Assembly: GCF_046546475.1 (NCBI RefSeq)
Contig: NZ_JBKGXS010000001.1
Location: forward strand, 806,001-870,000
From: Pseudonocardia phyllosphaerae
Lineage (GTDB): Bacteria > Actinomycetota > Actinomycetes > Mycobacteriales > Pseudonocardiaceae
Direction: 5' to 3'
Length of the DNA: 64,000 nt
How positions within the stretch are numbered: the first letter of the stretch is position 1; every line of letters starts with the position of its first letter. The notes below the pieces were generated by a model. The model made no database searches. It was not told where the DNA came from and was given only the letters and a program-made list of their open reading frames with translations. A program made the position numbers and the translations under genes. Below are positions 41,251-49,581 of this stretch, one piece after another.

Positions 41251-42066
41251 TCAGCCGCGCAGTACCTGCAGCACCGGCTCGTGCAGGGCTCCGTTGCTGG
41301 TCAGGCCGTTGCCGCCGGAGAACGTGTCGGCCCCGGTCAGGTCGGTCAGCCGCCCGCCCGCCTCGGCGACGACGACCGCGGGCGCGGCCAGGTCCCACGG
41401 GTTCGCGGCCGGCTCGACGGCCACGTCGAGCACCCCCTCGGCCACGAGCACGTGCTGCCAGAAGTCGCCGAACGCCCGGGACTCCCAGCACGCCTCGGTG
41501 AGCGCGGTCCAGCCGTCGCGGGGCACCGGGCCGGGCTCGGCGCGGAACGTGTCGGCGTTCGTGGTGGACACGTAGGCGTCGGCGACGTCGGAGACCCCGG
41601 ACACCGCGATCCGGTGCGGCGTGCCCGACGGCAGCTCGCGCGCCCACGACCCGGCACCGGCCGAGCCCCACCAGCGGCGGTGCATCGCCGGGGCGCTGAC
41701 CACACCGACGACCGGGGTCCCGTCGACGACCAGCGCGATCAGCGTCGCCCACACCGGGACGCCGCGGGAGAAGTTCTTGGTGCCGTCGATCGGGTCGATC
41801 ACCCAGCCGCGCCCGGACGCCTCGACCGCGCCGCCGCGCTCCTCGCCGAGGATCGCGTCGCCGGGGCGCTCGTGGCCCAGTGCGGCGCGGATGGCGTCCT
41901 CGGCGGCGGTGTCGGCGTCGGTGACCGGGGTGCGGTCCGGTTTGCGCGTGACGCGCAGGTCCGCCGCGCGGAAACGGGGGAGGGTGATCGCGTCGGCGAG
42001 ATCCGCCAGTCGCAGGGCGAGATCCAGATCACTCGGGTCGGCGGGCACGTTCTGCTCGGCACTCAC
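41251..42066 (-). CDS. hisN: Inositol-monophosphatase family phosphatase, HisN-like
   Basis: 271 aa. Metal-binding motifs GEERGG (Glu), WVIDPIDGTKNFSRGVP (Asp pair) and NPWDLAAPAVVVAEAGG (third Asp). This pattern, with WATLIALVVDGTPVVGVVSAPA, is that of actinobacterial histidinol-phosphate phosphatases HisN; inositol or fructose phosphate activity is also possible. GTG42066; no clear SD; CATGCT 8 nt upstream is an imperfect -10. Confidence 0.85.
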   Translation of the reverse strand: MSAEQNVPADPSDLDLALRLADLADAITLPRFRAADLRVTRKPDRTPVTDADTAAEDAIRAALGHERPGDAILGEERGGAVEASGRGWVIDPIDGTKNFSRGVPVWATLIALVVDGTPVVGVVSAPAMHRRWWGSAGAGSWARELPSGTPHRIAVSGVSDVADAYVSTTNADTFRAEPGPVPRDGWTALTEACWESRAFGDFWQHVLVAEGVLDVAVEPAANPWDLAAPAVVVAEAGGRLTDLTGADTFSGGNGLTSNGALHEPVLQVLRG

Positions 42067-42118
42067 GTTCGGCGAGCATGCCAGTTCGCACCGAAACAGC
42101 CCCCGGGGGCCGGAGCCC

Positions 42119-42124
42119 TATGCT
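42119..42124 (+). promoter_or_regulatory. -10 box TATGCT, leaderless start of the response regulator
   Basis: TATGCT, 7 nt, ATG42132. Confidence 0.6.
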
Positions 42125-42131
42125 GGGTGAG

Positions 42132-42788
42132 ATGACCACCGTGGTGCTGGCCGAGGACGATGCGGCGATCGCCGAGCCGCTCTCCCGCGCCCTGCAGCGG
42201 GAGGGCTACGACGTCGAGGTCGTGGCCGACGGCGCCGCCGTGCTCGACCGCGTCGGCACGTCCCCGGCCGACCTGCTCGTCCTCGACCTGGGCCTGCCCG
42301 GGATGGACGGCCTGGAGGTCTGCCGCCGCATCCGTGCCGGCCAGTCCGACCTGCCCGTGCTGATGCTCACCGCGCGCACCGACGAGGTGGACTTCGTCGT
42401 CGGTCTCGACGCCGGTGCCGACGACTACGTCTCCAAGCCGTTCCGGCTCGCCGAGCTGCTCGCCCGGGTGCGGGCGCTGCTGCGCCGCCGCACCCAGGAC
42501 GTCGTCGAGGTCGACGGGCTGCGGATGGAGCTCTCCGGCCGCCGCGTCCTGCTCGACGGCGACGAGGTCACCCTGGCCAACAAGGAGTTCGAGCTGCTGC
42601 GGGTCCTGATGACCCACGCCGGGCAGGTCGTGACCCGCGACGAGATCCTGCACTCGGTGTGGGGCGACGCCGACATGAAGTCGTCGAAGACGCTGGACAT
42701 GCACATGTCCTGGCTGCGCCGCAAGATCGGCGGCGAGAAGCGGATCGCCACCGTCCGCGGCGTCGGCTTCCGGTTCAACACCGACTGA
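42132..42788 (+). CDS. OmpR/PhoB-family response regulator
   Basis: 218 aa. Receiver (VVLAEDDAAIAEPLSRAL, phospho-Asp in LLVLDLGLPGMDGLE, Lys in DYVSKPFRLAELLARV) and winged helix (VTLANKEFELLRVLMTHAGQVVTRDEILHSVWGD, TVRGVGFRF). Leaderless ATG. Followed after 9 bp by its kinase. Targets unknown. Confidence 0.93.
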   Translation: MTTVVLAEDDAAIAEPLSRALQREGYDVEVVADGAAVLDRVGTSPADLLVLDLGLPGMDGLEVCRRIRAGQSDLPVLMLTARTDEVDFVVGLDAGADDYVSKPFRLAELLARVRALLRRRTQDVVEVDGLRMELSGRRVLLDGDEVTLANKEFELLRVLMTHAGQVVTRDEILHSVWGDADMKSSKTLDMHMSWLRRKIGGEKRIATVRGVGFRFNTD

Positions 42789-42797
42789 CCTGCTGCG

Positions 42798-44072
42798 ATG
42801 CGCCGCCGGATCCTGCTCTCCACGCTGCTCACCGTCGCGGTGACGGCGCTGTTCCTGGGCGGCCCGCTGGCGCTGGCGACCTGGCAGCTGGTCGAGGACT
42901 TCACCCGCGCCGAGCTGACCCAGCGCCTCGAACAGCTCGACAGCCGCCTCGACGGCCCGGAGGGCCGCCCCGTCGACCCGCGCTCGATCGAGCTGGGCAT
43001 CCCGGCCAACAGCCGCCTGGTGATCGACGACCCGCGCACCGGGCCCCGCGCGTACGGCGCCGCCGAGGTCGCCGACCCGGTCACCGAGTACCTCCCGCTG
43101 GGCGGCGGCGGGACGATCACGCTGTCCCAGCCGCGGGAGATCATGCGTGAGCAGCAGACCCGGGTGGTCGCCGTCGTCGTGCTGCTCGTGGGGTTCTCGG
43201 TGACCGTCGGTACGGGCGTCGCGATCTACACCGCGCGGCGGCTGTCGGACCCGCTGCGTGATCTCGCCGCCCGCGCCGCGCGGCTCGGCGCCGGTGACTT
43301 CCGCACCGCGCCGGGCCGCTACGACATCGCCGAGCTGGACCGGGTCTCCGAGGTGCTCGACTCGTCGGCGACGGCGCTGGCCCAGCTCCTGCAGCGCGAA
43401 CGGTCCCTGGTCGGCGACGTGTCCCACCAGCTCCGCAGCCGGATCACCGCCCTGCAGCTGCGCCTCGACGAGCTCTCCACCCACCCCGACCCGGACGCCC
43501 GCCGCGAGGCCGTCGCCGCGCTGGAGCAGACCGAGCGCCTCACCGGTGTCCTCGACGACCTGCTGGAGTCCGCCCGTGCCGCCCGGGCCGCGGGTGCGGA
43601 GCCGGTCGACCTGGCCGAGGCCGTCGAGGAGGCCGCCCGGGAGTGGCGCGAGCCGCTGCAGGCGGCGGGGCGGTCTCTGCGGCTGCGGGTGCCCGACGGG
43701 ATGCTCGCCCGGGTCACCGGCGCCCGGCTGCGGGAGGCGATCGGCGCACTCGTCGACAACGCGCTGCAGCACGGCGAGGGCACGGTGACCGTCACGGCCC
43801 GGACCGGGGACAACGCCCTGCTGGTCGAGGTGTCCGACACCGGGCCGGGGGTGCCGGAGGACCTGGTGCGCCACGTGTTCGACCGCGGGGTCTCCGCCCA
43901 GTCGTCGACGGGGCTGGGGCTGGCCCTGGCGCGCACCCTGATCGAGGCCGACGGCGGCCGGCTGGAGCTCTACCGGGCCCGGCCGCCGGTGTTCCGGATG
44001 TACCTGCCGCCCGCCCGGCCCGATGACGTCGCCGCGGCCGCCCCACCGGCGTCCAGCTCCGGTCCGCGCTGA
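42798..44072 (+). CDS. Sensor histidine kinase (HAMP-HisKA-HATPase)
   Basis: 424 aa. Helix 1 (ILLSTLLTVAVTALFLGGPLALA), a short extracytoplasmic region of about 100 residues, helix 2 (VVAVVVLLVGFSVTVGTGVAIYTARRL), HAMP (LAARAARLGAGDFRT), HisKA with phospho-His in LVGDVSHQLRSRITALQLRLDEL, and HATPase (GALVDNALQHGEGTVTV, DTGPGVPEDLVRHVFDRG, STGLGLALARTLIEADGG). The small sensor loop has no recognisable domain. Confidence 0.93.
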   Translation: MRRRILLSTLLTVAVTALFLGGPLALATWQLVEDFTRAELTQRLEQLDSRLDGPEGRPVDPRSIELGIPANSRLVIDDPRTGPRAYGAAEVADPVTEYLPLGGGGTITLSQPREIMREQQTRVVAVVVLLVGFSVTVGTGVAIYTARRLSDPLRDLAARAARLGAGDFRTAPGRYDIAELDRVSEVLDSSATALAQLLQRERSLVGDVSHQLRSRITALQLRLDELSTHPDPDARREAVAALEQTERLTGVLDDLLESARAARAAGAEPVDLAEAVEEAAREWREPLQAAGRSLRLRVPDGMLARVTGARLREAIGALVDNALQHGEGTVTVTARTGDNALLVEVSDTGPGVPEDLVRHVFDRGVSAQSSTGLGLALARTLIEADGGRLELYRARPPVFRMYLPPARPDDVAAAAPPASSSGPR

Positions 44073-44074
44073 GC

Positions 44075-44126
44075 AGGCTGTGTTGATGGGCCCGCTCAGC
44101 GGGCTGTGTTGATGGGCCCGCTCAGC
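44075..44126. repeat. 26-bp tandem repeat forming two hairpins between convergent genes
   Basis: Units 44075-44100 and 44101-44126 differ only at the first base. Each junction gives the stem gcccgct-c-agcgggc. The second copy runs into the stop codon of gtrA. The array probably acts as a bidirectional terminator for the kinase and gtrA. Confidence 0.85.
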
Positions 44127-44613
44127 GGGCGTCGGACTCCGGGAACACGTAGCGGCGGAACGCCCACCAGCGGAACGCCATGCCCGCCAGCGTCCCGAGG
44201 ATCTGCCCGGACACGAAGTCGGCGACCTCCTGGGTCAGCAGCGACACCGCCGGGATCTCCAGCCCGACGGCGTAGCGGGACAGCGCCAGCGGCGCCGCAT
44301 ACACCGCGACACCGATCCCGGAGATCAGGAAGAACAGCGCCGCCTCGTGGTGGCGCTCCCGCCCGCCGCGGGTCCGGAAGGACCACTCGCGGTTGAGCAC
44401 GTAGGACACGATCGTCGCGACCAGCACGGCGATCACCTTCGCCGTCACCGGCTTCTCGCCGAGCACGGTGGCCTTGAGCAGCAGGAACACGACGGTGTCG
44501 ATCACCCACGTGGTCGCGCCGACCATCAGGAACTTGATGAGCTCGCGGTGCCGGATCGCCGTGTCGCGGTACGGCTGCGGGATCCTGGCGAGCGCGATCT
44601 CGACCACCGACAC
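44122..44613 (-). CDS. GtrA-family membrane protein
   Basis: 163 aa with four membrane helices: LIKFLMVGATTWVIDTVVFLLLK, AKVIAVLVATIVSYVLNREWSF, AALFFLISGIGVAVYAAPLAL and FVSGQILGTLAGMAFRWWAFRRYVF. GtrA proteins are thought to help flip lipid-linked sugars for wall polysaccharides. Divergent from purK with only 34 bp between starts; minus-strand TAATCT (44634-44629) overlaps the purK -10 box. Matches Rv3277 by position (from memory). Confidence 0.88.
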   Translation of the reverse strand: MSVVEIALARIPQPYRDTAIRHRELIKFLMVGATTWVIDTVVFLLLKATVLGEKPVTAKVIAVLVATIVSYVLNREWSFRTRGGRERHHEAALFFLISGIGVAVYAAPLALSRYAVGLEIPAVSLLTQEVADFVSGQILGTLAGMAFRWWAFRRYVFPESDAR

Positions 44614-44632
44614 GACCGTCAGAGTGCCAGAT

Positions 44633-44638
44633 TAGGCT
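44633..44638 (+). promoter_or_regulatory. -10 box TAGGCT of purK, overlapping a divergent -10 box of gtrA
   Basis: TAGGCT, 9 nt, GTG44648. TAATCT on the other strand occupies 44629-44634, so the two promoters share two base pairs. Confidence 0.55.
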
Positions 44639-44647
44639 CCCTGAATC

Positions 44648-45874
44648 GTGGACAGGGTGGACGCAGCAGGCAACGGGATGCCCACGGTCGGCATGGTCGG
44701 CGGAGGGCAGCTCGCGCGCATGACGGCACAGGCGGCCGTCGCGCTCGGGCAGACGCTGCGCGTGCTGGCGTCGGAGGAGACCGACCCGGCGGCGCTGGTG
44801 ACCCCGGACGTGGTGCTCGGCGACCCCGACGACGGCGCGGCGCTGCGCGAGCTCGCGACCGGCTGCTCGGCGGTGACCTTCGACCACGAGGGCGTCCCGC
44901 AGGAGGTGCTCGTCCCGCTCGCCGAGGCCGGGATCCCGCTGCGGCCGCCGCCCGAGGCGCTCGTGCACGCCCAGGACAAGCTCGTCATGCGACGCCGGCT
45001 GAGCGCCATGGGCCTGCCGGTGCCCGACTTCGCCGAGGTCACCGCCCCGGCCGACGTCGCCACGTTCGGCGACGCGCACGGCTGGCCGGTGGTGCTCAAG
45101 GCCACCCGCGGCGGCTACGACGGCCGCGGCGTCTGGTTCCTGCGCGAGCCCGACCCGGAGCTGGTCCGCGGGCTGCTCGACGACGGCACCCCGCTGATGG
45201 CCGAGTCCGCGGTCCCGATGACCCGCGAGCTGGCCGCGAGCATCGCCCGCTCCCCGTTCGGGCAGGCCGCGGCGTGGCCGGTCGTCGAGACCGTGCAGGT
45301 CGACGGCCAGTGCGCGCGGGTCACCGCGCCCGCGCCCGGCTTGTCGTCGGCCGACGCGGCGCGGATCCAGGAGCTGGCGCTGCGGATCGGCGAGGAGCTC
45401 GGCGTCGTCGGGCTGATGACCGTCGAGCTGTTCGAGACCGAGCCCGGCCGGGTGGTGGTCAACGAGCTGGCGATGCGCCCGCACAACTCCGGGCACTGGA
45501 CGATCGAGGGCTCCACGACCTCGCAGTTCGAGCAGCACCTACGGGCCGTGCTGGACTACCCGCTCGGCTCCACCGCCCCGGTCGCGCCGGTCGCGGTGAT
45601 GGCCAACGTGCTCGGCGCCGCCGAGGAACCGGCGATGTCGATGGACGAGCGCCTGCACCACTGCTTCGCCCGCTACCCGGACGCGAAGGTGCATCTCTAC
45701 GCCAAGGACGGCCGCCCGGCCCGCAAGATCGGGCACGTGACGGTGCTCGGCGACGCCGCCGACACCGCCGACGCCGTCCGCGAACGCGCCGAGCTGGCCG
45801 CAGGCTGGCTGGCCACCGCGACCTGGGCCGACGGCTGGTCGGCCCACCACGGCGATCCCCGGGAGGATTCCTAG
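44648..45874 (+). CDS. purK: N5-carboxyaminoimidazole ribonucleotide synthase
   Basis: 408 aa, ATP-grasp enzyme of purine synthesis: AIR + bicarbonate + ATP to N5-CAIR. MPTVGMVGGGQLARMTAQAAVALG, HAQDKLVMRRRLSAMGLPVPDF, VVLKATRGGYDGRGVW, MTVELFETEPGRVVVNELAMRPHNSGHWTIEGSTTSQFEQHLRAV (with breaks). GTG44648 or the in-frame GTG44657 may be used. The purE ATG follows the stop with no gap. Confidence 0.95.
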   Translation: MDRVDAAGNGMPTVGMVGGGQLARMTAQAAVALGQTLRVLASEETDPAALVTPDVVLGDPDDGAALRELATGCSAVTFDHEGVPQEVLVPLAEAGIPLRPPPEALVHAQDKLVMRRRLSAMGLPVPDFAEVTAPADVATFGDAHGWPVVLKATRGGYDGRGVWFLREPDPELVRGLLDDGTPLMAESAVPMTRELAASIARSPFGQAAAWPVVETVQVDGQCARVTAPAPGLSSADAARIQELALRIGEELGVVGLMTVELFETEPGRVVVNELAMRPHNSGHWTIEGSTTSQFEQHLRAVLDYPLGSTAPVAPVAVMANVLGAAEEPAMSMDERLHHCFARYPDAKVHLYAKDGRPARKIGHVTVLGDAADTADAVRERAELAAGWLATATWADGWSAHHGDPREDS

Positions 45875-46390
45875 ATGACGGCCGCACCCGGCCCCCGCGT
45901 GGGGGTCGTCATGGGCAGCGACTCCGACTGGCCCACGATGAGCGCCGCCGGCGCCGCGCTCGACGAGTTCGGGATCAACTGGGAGGTGGGCGTCTACTCG
46001 GCGCACCGCACCCCGCAGCGGATGCTCGACTACGCCGCATCGGCCGCCGACCGCGGCCTGCAGGCGATCATCGCCGGGGCCGGCGGCGCCGCGCACCTGC
46101 CCGGCATGGTCGCCGCCGCGACGCCGCTGCCGGTGATCGGCGTGCCCGTCCCGCTGAAGTACCTCGACGGGCTGGACTCGCTGCTCTCGATCGTGCAGAT
46201 GCCGGCCGGGGTGCCGGTCGCGACCGTCGCCGTCGGCAACGCGCGCAACGCGGGCCTGCTCGCCGTGCGGATCCTCGGGGCCGGCGACCCGGCGCTGCGC
46301 TCGGCGATGGTCGAGTACCAGGCCGACCTGGAGCGCTCGGTGCTGGACAAGGACGCGAACCTGCGGGCCACCGCCCGCGGCGAGGGCTGA
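45875..46390 (+). CDS. purE: N5-carboxyaminoimidazole ribonucleotide mutase
   Basis: 171 aa. Converts N5-CAIR to CAIR, the step after PurK. VGVVMGSDSDWPTMSAAGAALDEF, SAHRTPQRMLDYA and the loop AGAGGAAHLPGMVAA are diagnostic for class I PurE. gggagg lies 8 nt before ATG45875. Confidence 0.96.
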   Translation: MTAAPGPRVGVVMGSDSDWPTMSAAGAALDEFGINWEVGVYSAHRTPQRMLDYAASAADRGLQAIIAGAGGAAHLPGMVAAATPLPVIGVPVPLKYLDGLDSLLSIVQMPAGVPVATVAVGNARNAGLLAVRILGAGDPALRSAMVEYQADLERSVLDKDANLRATARGEG

Positions 46391-46423
46391 CGCCTCCCGG
46401 AATTCCCGTGGCGTGCGCGCGAC

Positions 46424-46450
46424 ACCCGTGCGTACGGTGGCCGTACACGG
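46424..46450. promoter_or_regulatory. Inverted repeat in front of the small ORF
   Basis: cccgtgcgtacgg-tgg-ccgtacacggg pairs over 11 bp with a two-base bulge; TACGGT inside may be a -10 box. Candidate operator of the small-ORF transcript. Confidence 0.5.
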
Positions 46451-46470
46451 GAGAGGAGGTGGTCCAGCAG

Positions 46471-46509
46471 ATGAGCTACAGCAGGACACGTGAGGTGGCT
46501 GTCCGCTAG
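46471..46509 (+). CDS. 12-codon ORF (possible leader peptide)
   Basis: Encodes MSYSRTREVAVR. A strong SD (ggagaggaggt) begins 21 nt upstream. About 60 nt later a stable hairpin closes the transcript. No gene with a purine or other obvious link follows within 230 bp, so this could be a leader peptide, a very small protein or part of a noncoding RNA. I recognise no family. Confidence 0.4.
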   Translation: MSYSRTREVAVR

Positions 46510-46569
46510 CACCACGTTCGAGACGGTCGTGGAAGCCGGTGTGGTGCCGGCGAATCCCAGGCAGTCACC

Positions 46570-46610
46570 CGTGATCCCCGGGTTCCGAGCTCTCGGTCCC
46601 GGGGATCACG
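46570..46610 (+). terminator. Hairpin closing the small-ORF transcript
   Basis: Perfect 13-bp stem cgtgatccccggg/cccggggatcacg; the loop contains ccgag-ct-ctcgg, extending the structure. The remaining 46611-46741 shows no further gene. Confidence 0.8.
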
Positions 46611-46741
46611 CATGTCCGGGGGTCTGCCCCTAGGGGATCCCCGAGGGGGAGAACCGCAGGCCGGGGCGGGTGCCCGCTCCAGTGACCGCGGACGTGCCGC
46701 GGGCCACGCTCGGTGCACACACAGCGCACCGAGGGGGAGCC

Positions 46742-47692
46742 ATGCACCGTCCGCTGACCGTGATGTCGGCACTGATGGCCGGGCTGGCCGTCGTCGCCGG
46801 GATCGGGCTGATCGTCGACGACCGCACGCTGCTCGACACGTCGGTCTGGACCAAATCGCTCAAGTTCGCCGTCTCGTTCGCGGTCTACGGCCTGACCCTG
46901 GCCGTGCTGGTCCCGCGGCTGCGCCGGGCCCGCCGTACCGCCTGGTGGCTGGGCACGCTGTTCGCCGCGACCGCGGTGGTCGACGTCGGGTTCATCGCGC
47001 TGCAGGCCGCCCGCGGCACCTACAGCCACTTCAACACGAACACCGACCCGGTCAACGCGATCGGGCAGACCGTGTTCACCTCCGGCGTGCTCGGGATGTT
47101 CGGCGTCAGCCTGGTGATCGCGGTACTGCTGCTGGTGCAGCGGGTCGGAGACGCCGCGCTCACCCGGGCCCTGCGGGCCGGGCTGCTGCTGGCGACGGCG
47201 GGGATGGCGGTCGCGTTCGCCATCGCCGGGGCGGGCGCGCGGCGGACCGTGCCCGACGCCTACGGCCGCCCGGTCACCCTCGCCGGTGCACACGGCGTCG
47301 GGAGCCCGGACGGGGCGGGGATGCCGTTGACGAACTGGAGCACCACCGGCGGTGACCTGCGGGTCCCGCACTTCGTCGGGCTGCACTCGATCCAGGTGCT
47401 CGTGCTGGTCGCGGTCGGGCTCGCGATCCTCGCCCGCCGGGTGCCGCGGCTGCGTGACGAGCGGCTGCGCGCCCGGCTGACCGGGGTCGCGGTGCTCGTC
47501 TGCGCCGGGGTCTTCGCGATCACCACGTGGCAGGCGTTCCGCGGGCAGTCCCTGGCCGCGCCGGACACCGCGACGCTCGCCGCGGCCGGGGTGCTGGTGC
47601 TGCTGGCGGGAGGCGCGACGGCGGTGGCGCTCAGCCGGCCGGGTGCGCCTGCTGCTCCAGCGCCTGCACCGCCCGCTCCAGCCGCCGGGTGA
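46742..47692 (+). CDS. Multi-pass membrane protein, function unknown
   Basis: 316 aa from ATG46742 (gaggggga upstream). About seven hydrophobic segments, beginning LTVMSALMAGLAVVAGIGLIV, then WTKSLKFAVSFAVYGLTLAVLV, WWLGTLFAATAVVDVGFIALQ, and later HFVGLHSIQVLVLVAVGLAIL. Recurring features are RGTYSHFNTNTDP and a long loop with WSTTGGDLRVPHFVGLH. Conserved Trp, His and Asn near membrane edges hint at a cofactor or lipid site, but I do not recognise the family. The C-terminus is Ala/Pro-rich and overlaps the convergent TetR gene by 62 bp. Confidence 0.78.
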   Translation: MHRPLTVMSALMAGLAVVAGIGLIVDDRTLLDTSVWTKSLKFAVSFAVYGLTLAVLVPRLRRARRTAWWLGTLFAATAVVDVGFIALQAARGTYSHFNTNTDPVNAIGQTVFTSGVLGMFGVSLVIAVLLLVQRVGDAALTRALRAGLLLATAGMAVAFAIAGAGARRTVPDAYGRPVTLAGAHGVGSPDGAGMPLTNWSTTGGDLRVPHFVGLHSIQVLVLVAVGLAILARRVPRLRDERLRARLTGVAVLVCAGVFAITTWQAFRGQSLAAPDTATLAAAGVLVLLAGGATAVALSRPGAPAAPAPAPPAPAAG

Positions 47693-48368
47693 CCTGTTCC
47701 AGATCCGGGCCGGTGACCGGCCGGGTGTCGGCGGGCGGGGTGTCGGCGGGCGGGGTGTCCAGCGGCAGCATCGGCGCGACCCGCCGGAAGTGCTCGATGG
47801 CGCCGGGGACGTCGGTGTCGCGGGCGCCGTCGGCCAGCCAGCGGCGCAACGCCTGGTTGTGCGCCGCGACCAGGGAGGCGGCCGTCACCGCGGCGCGCAG
47901 CTCGCCGTCGGGCTCCCCGGCCAGGCGCGCGGTCAGCTCACGGGTGAACAGCCGCCGGTAGTGGTGCACCGAGGCGGCTTCGCGGTCGCGCAGCGCCGGG
48001 ACCGAGCCGACGAGTGCGAACCGCAGCCGGGCGACCTCCGGGTCGTCGGTGTAGAGCTCGAACACGGTTTCCGCGGCACGCAGTGCCAGTGACGGCAGCG
48101 GTTCGTCGGGGTGCGCGTCGTCGAAGACCTCCGCGATCCGGGCGAGGCCGAGCTCGTGGTCGGGGGACAGCGCGTCCTCCTTGCCGCGGAAGTAGCGGAA
48201 GAACGTCCGGCGCCCGACCCCGGCAGCAGCGGCGATGTCGTCGACGGTGGTCTCGTCGTAGCCGTGCTCGGTGAACAGCCGGGCCGCGGCGGCGACCAGC
48301 TCCCGGCGGACCTCCGCGCGGGCCTCCGGGGACCGGCCACGGCGGGGCCCGGACGCGGTGGTCGTCAT
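47631..48368 (-). CDS. TetR-family transcriptional regulator
   Basis: 245 aa from ATG48368. Helix-turn-helix at about residues 20-65 (ELVAAAARLFTEHGYDETTVDDIAAAAGVGRRTFFRYFRGKED, with breaks); C-terminal ligand domain ending in a PPADTPPADTRP repeat and a heptad helix. Leaderless start (TACCCT 7 nt upstream). Divergent from fadE25, 58 bp apart. AGGGT-n7-ACCCT in between overlaps its own -10 box. Likely represses itself and perhaps fadE25 in response to an acyl-CoA or other small molecule. Confidence 0.88.
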   Translation of the reverse strand: MTTTASGPRRGRSPEARAEVRRELVAAAARLFTEHGYDETTVDDIAAAAGVGRRTFFRYFRGKEDALSPDHELGLARIAEVFDDAHPDEPLPSLALRAAETVFELYTDDPEVARLRFALVGSVPALRDREAASVHHYRRLFTRELTARLAGEPDGELRAAVTAASLVAAHNQALRRWLADGARDTDVPGAIEHFRRVAPMLPLDTPPADTPPADTRPVTGPDLEQVTRRLERAVQALEQQAHPAG

Positions 48369-48375
48369 GGCACTC

Positions 48376-48392
48376 AGGGTAGCAATCACCCT
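48376..48392. promoter_or_regulatory. Operator AGGGT-n7-ACCCT with the tetR -10 box TACCCT
   Basis: Perfect 5+5 inverted repeat in the divergent tetR-fadE25 gap. TACCCT (48381-48376, minus strand) lies in its left arm, 7 nt before ATG48368. Confidence 0.6.
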
Positions 48393-48414
48393 TGTTGGTG
48401 GCACGGAGTGCCGT

Positions 48415-48420
48415 TATGGT
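48415..48420 (+). promoter_or_regulatory. -10 box TATGGT, leaderless start of fadE25
   Basis: TATGGT, 6 nt, GTG48427. Confidence 0.65.
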
Positions 48421-48426
48421 GGCGGC

Positions 48427-49581
48427 GTGAACACCGAGTTCGACAGCTACAGGCTCAGCGACGAGCACCAGGCGCTGCGGGAGGCCGTCCGCGACCTCGC
48501 GGAGAAGGAGATCGCCCCGTACGCCGCGGAGGTCGACGAGGAAGGCCGCTACCCGGTCGAGGCGCGGGACGCGCTGACCAAGGCCGGGTTCCAGGCCGTG
48601 ATCATCCCGGAGGAGTACGGCGGCGAGGGTGCCGACGAGCTCGCCGGCTGCCTGGTGATCGAGGAGGTCGCGCGGGTCTGCGCGTCGTCGTCGCTGATCC
48701 CGGGCGTGAACGGGCTGGGGATGACCCCGATCCTGCTGTCGGCCTCGGACGAGCTGAAGAAGCAGGTGCTGCCGTCGATCGCCTCCGGCGACGCGATGAT
48801 CAGCTACGCGCTGTCCGAGCGCGAGGCGGGCTCCGACGCCGCTGCGATGAGGACCCGCGCGCGCCGCGAGGGCGACGAGTGGGTGCTCAACGGCACCAAG
48901 TGCTGGATCACCAACGCCGGCGAGTCGACCTGGTACACGGTCATGGCCGTCACCGACCCGGAGAAGAAGGCCAACGGCATCTCGGCGTTCGTGGTCCACA
49001 AAGACGATCCCGGGTTCGTCGTCGGGTCCAGGGAGCGCAAGCTCGGCATCCACGGCTCGCCGACCCGCGAGATCCACTTCGAGGACTGCCGGATCCCGGC
49101 CGACCGGATCATCGGTGACGAGGGCACCGGCTTCAAGACCGCGCTGCGCACCCTCGACCACACCCGCCCGACGATCGGGGCGCAGGCCGTCGGCATCGCG
49201 CAGGGCGCGCTCGACGTCGCGACGCAGTACATCAAGGAGCGCAAGCAGTTCGGCAAGCACCTGGCCGAGTTCCAGGGCCTGCAGTTCATGCTCGCCGACA
49301 TGGCGATGAAGGTGGAGGCCGCGCGCCAGCTGGTCTACGTCGCCACCTCCCGTGCCGAGCGCGGCGAGTCCGGCCTGGGCTTCATCTCCTCGGCCGCGAA
49401 GTGCTTCGCCTCCGACACCGCGATGCAGGTGACCACCGACGCCGTCCAGCTGCTCGGCGGCGCGGGCTACACCCGCGACTTCCCGGCGGAGCGGATGATG
49501 CGCGACGCGAAGATCACCCAGATCTACGAGGGCACCAACCAGATCCAGCGCCTGGTCATGGCACGCAACCTGCTGGCCTGA
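48427..49581 (+). CDS. fadE25: Acyl-CoA dehydrogenase (FadE25-like)
   Basis: 384 aa. FAD-dependent alpha,beta-dehydrogenation of acyl-CoA. Conserved stretches: ISYALSEREAGSDAAAMRTRA, NGTKCWITNAGESTWY, HIGSPTREIHFEDCRIPADRIIG-type region, and QIYEGTNQIQRLVMARNLL with the catalytic-base Glu in IYEGTN. Context (TetR next door, acc genes upstream) parallels Rv3274c (from memory). Chain-length preference is not readable. Confidence 0.93.
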   Translation: MNTEFDSYRLSDEHQALREAVRDLAEKEIAPYAAEVDEEGRYPVEARDALTKAGFQAVIIPEEYGGEGADELAGCLVIEEVARVCASSSLIPGVNGLGMTPILLSASDELKKQVLPSIASGDAMISYALSEREAGSDAAAMRTRARREGDEWVLNGTKCWITNAGESTWYTVMAVTDPEKKANGISAFVVHKDDPGFVVGSRERKLGIHGSPTREIHFEDCRIPADRIIGDEGTGFKTALRTLDHTRPTIGAQAVGIAQGALDVATQYIKERKQFGKHLAEFQGLQFMLADMAMKVEAARQLVYVATSRAERGESGLGFISSAAKCFASDTAMQVTTDAVQLLGGAGYTRDFPAERMMRDAKITQIYEGTNQIQRLVMARNLLA

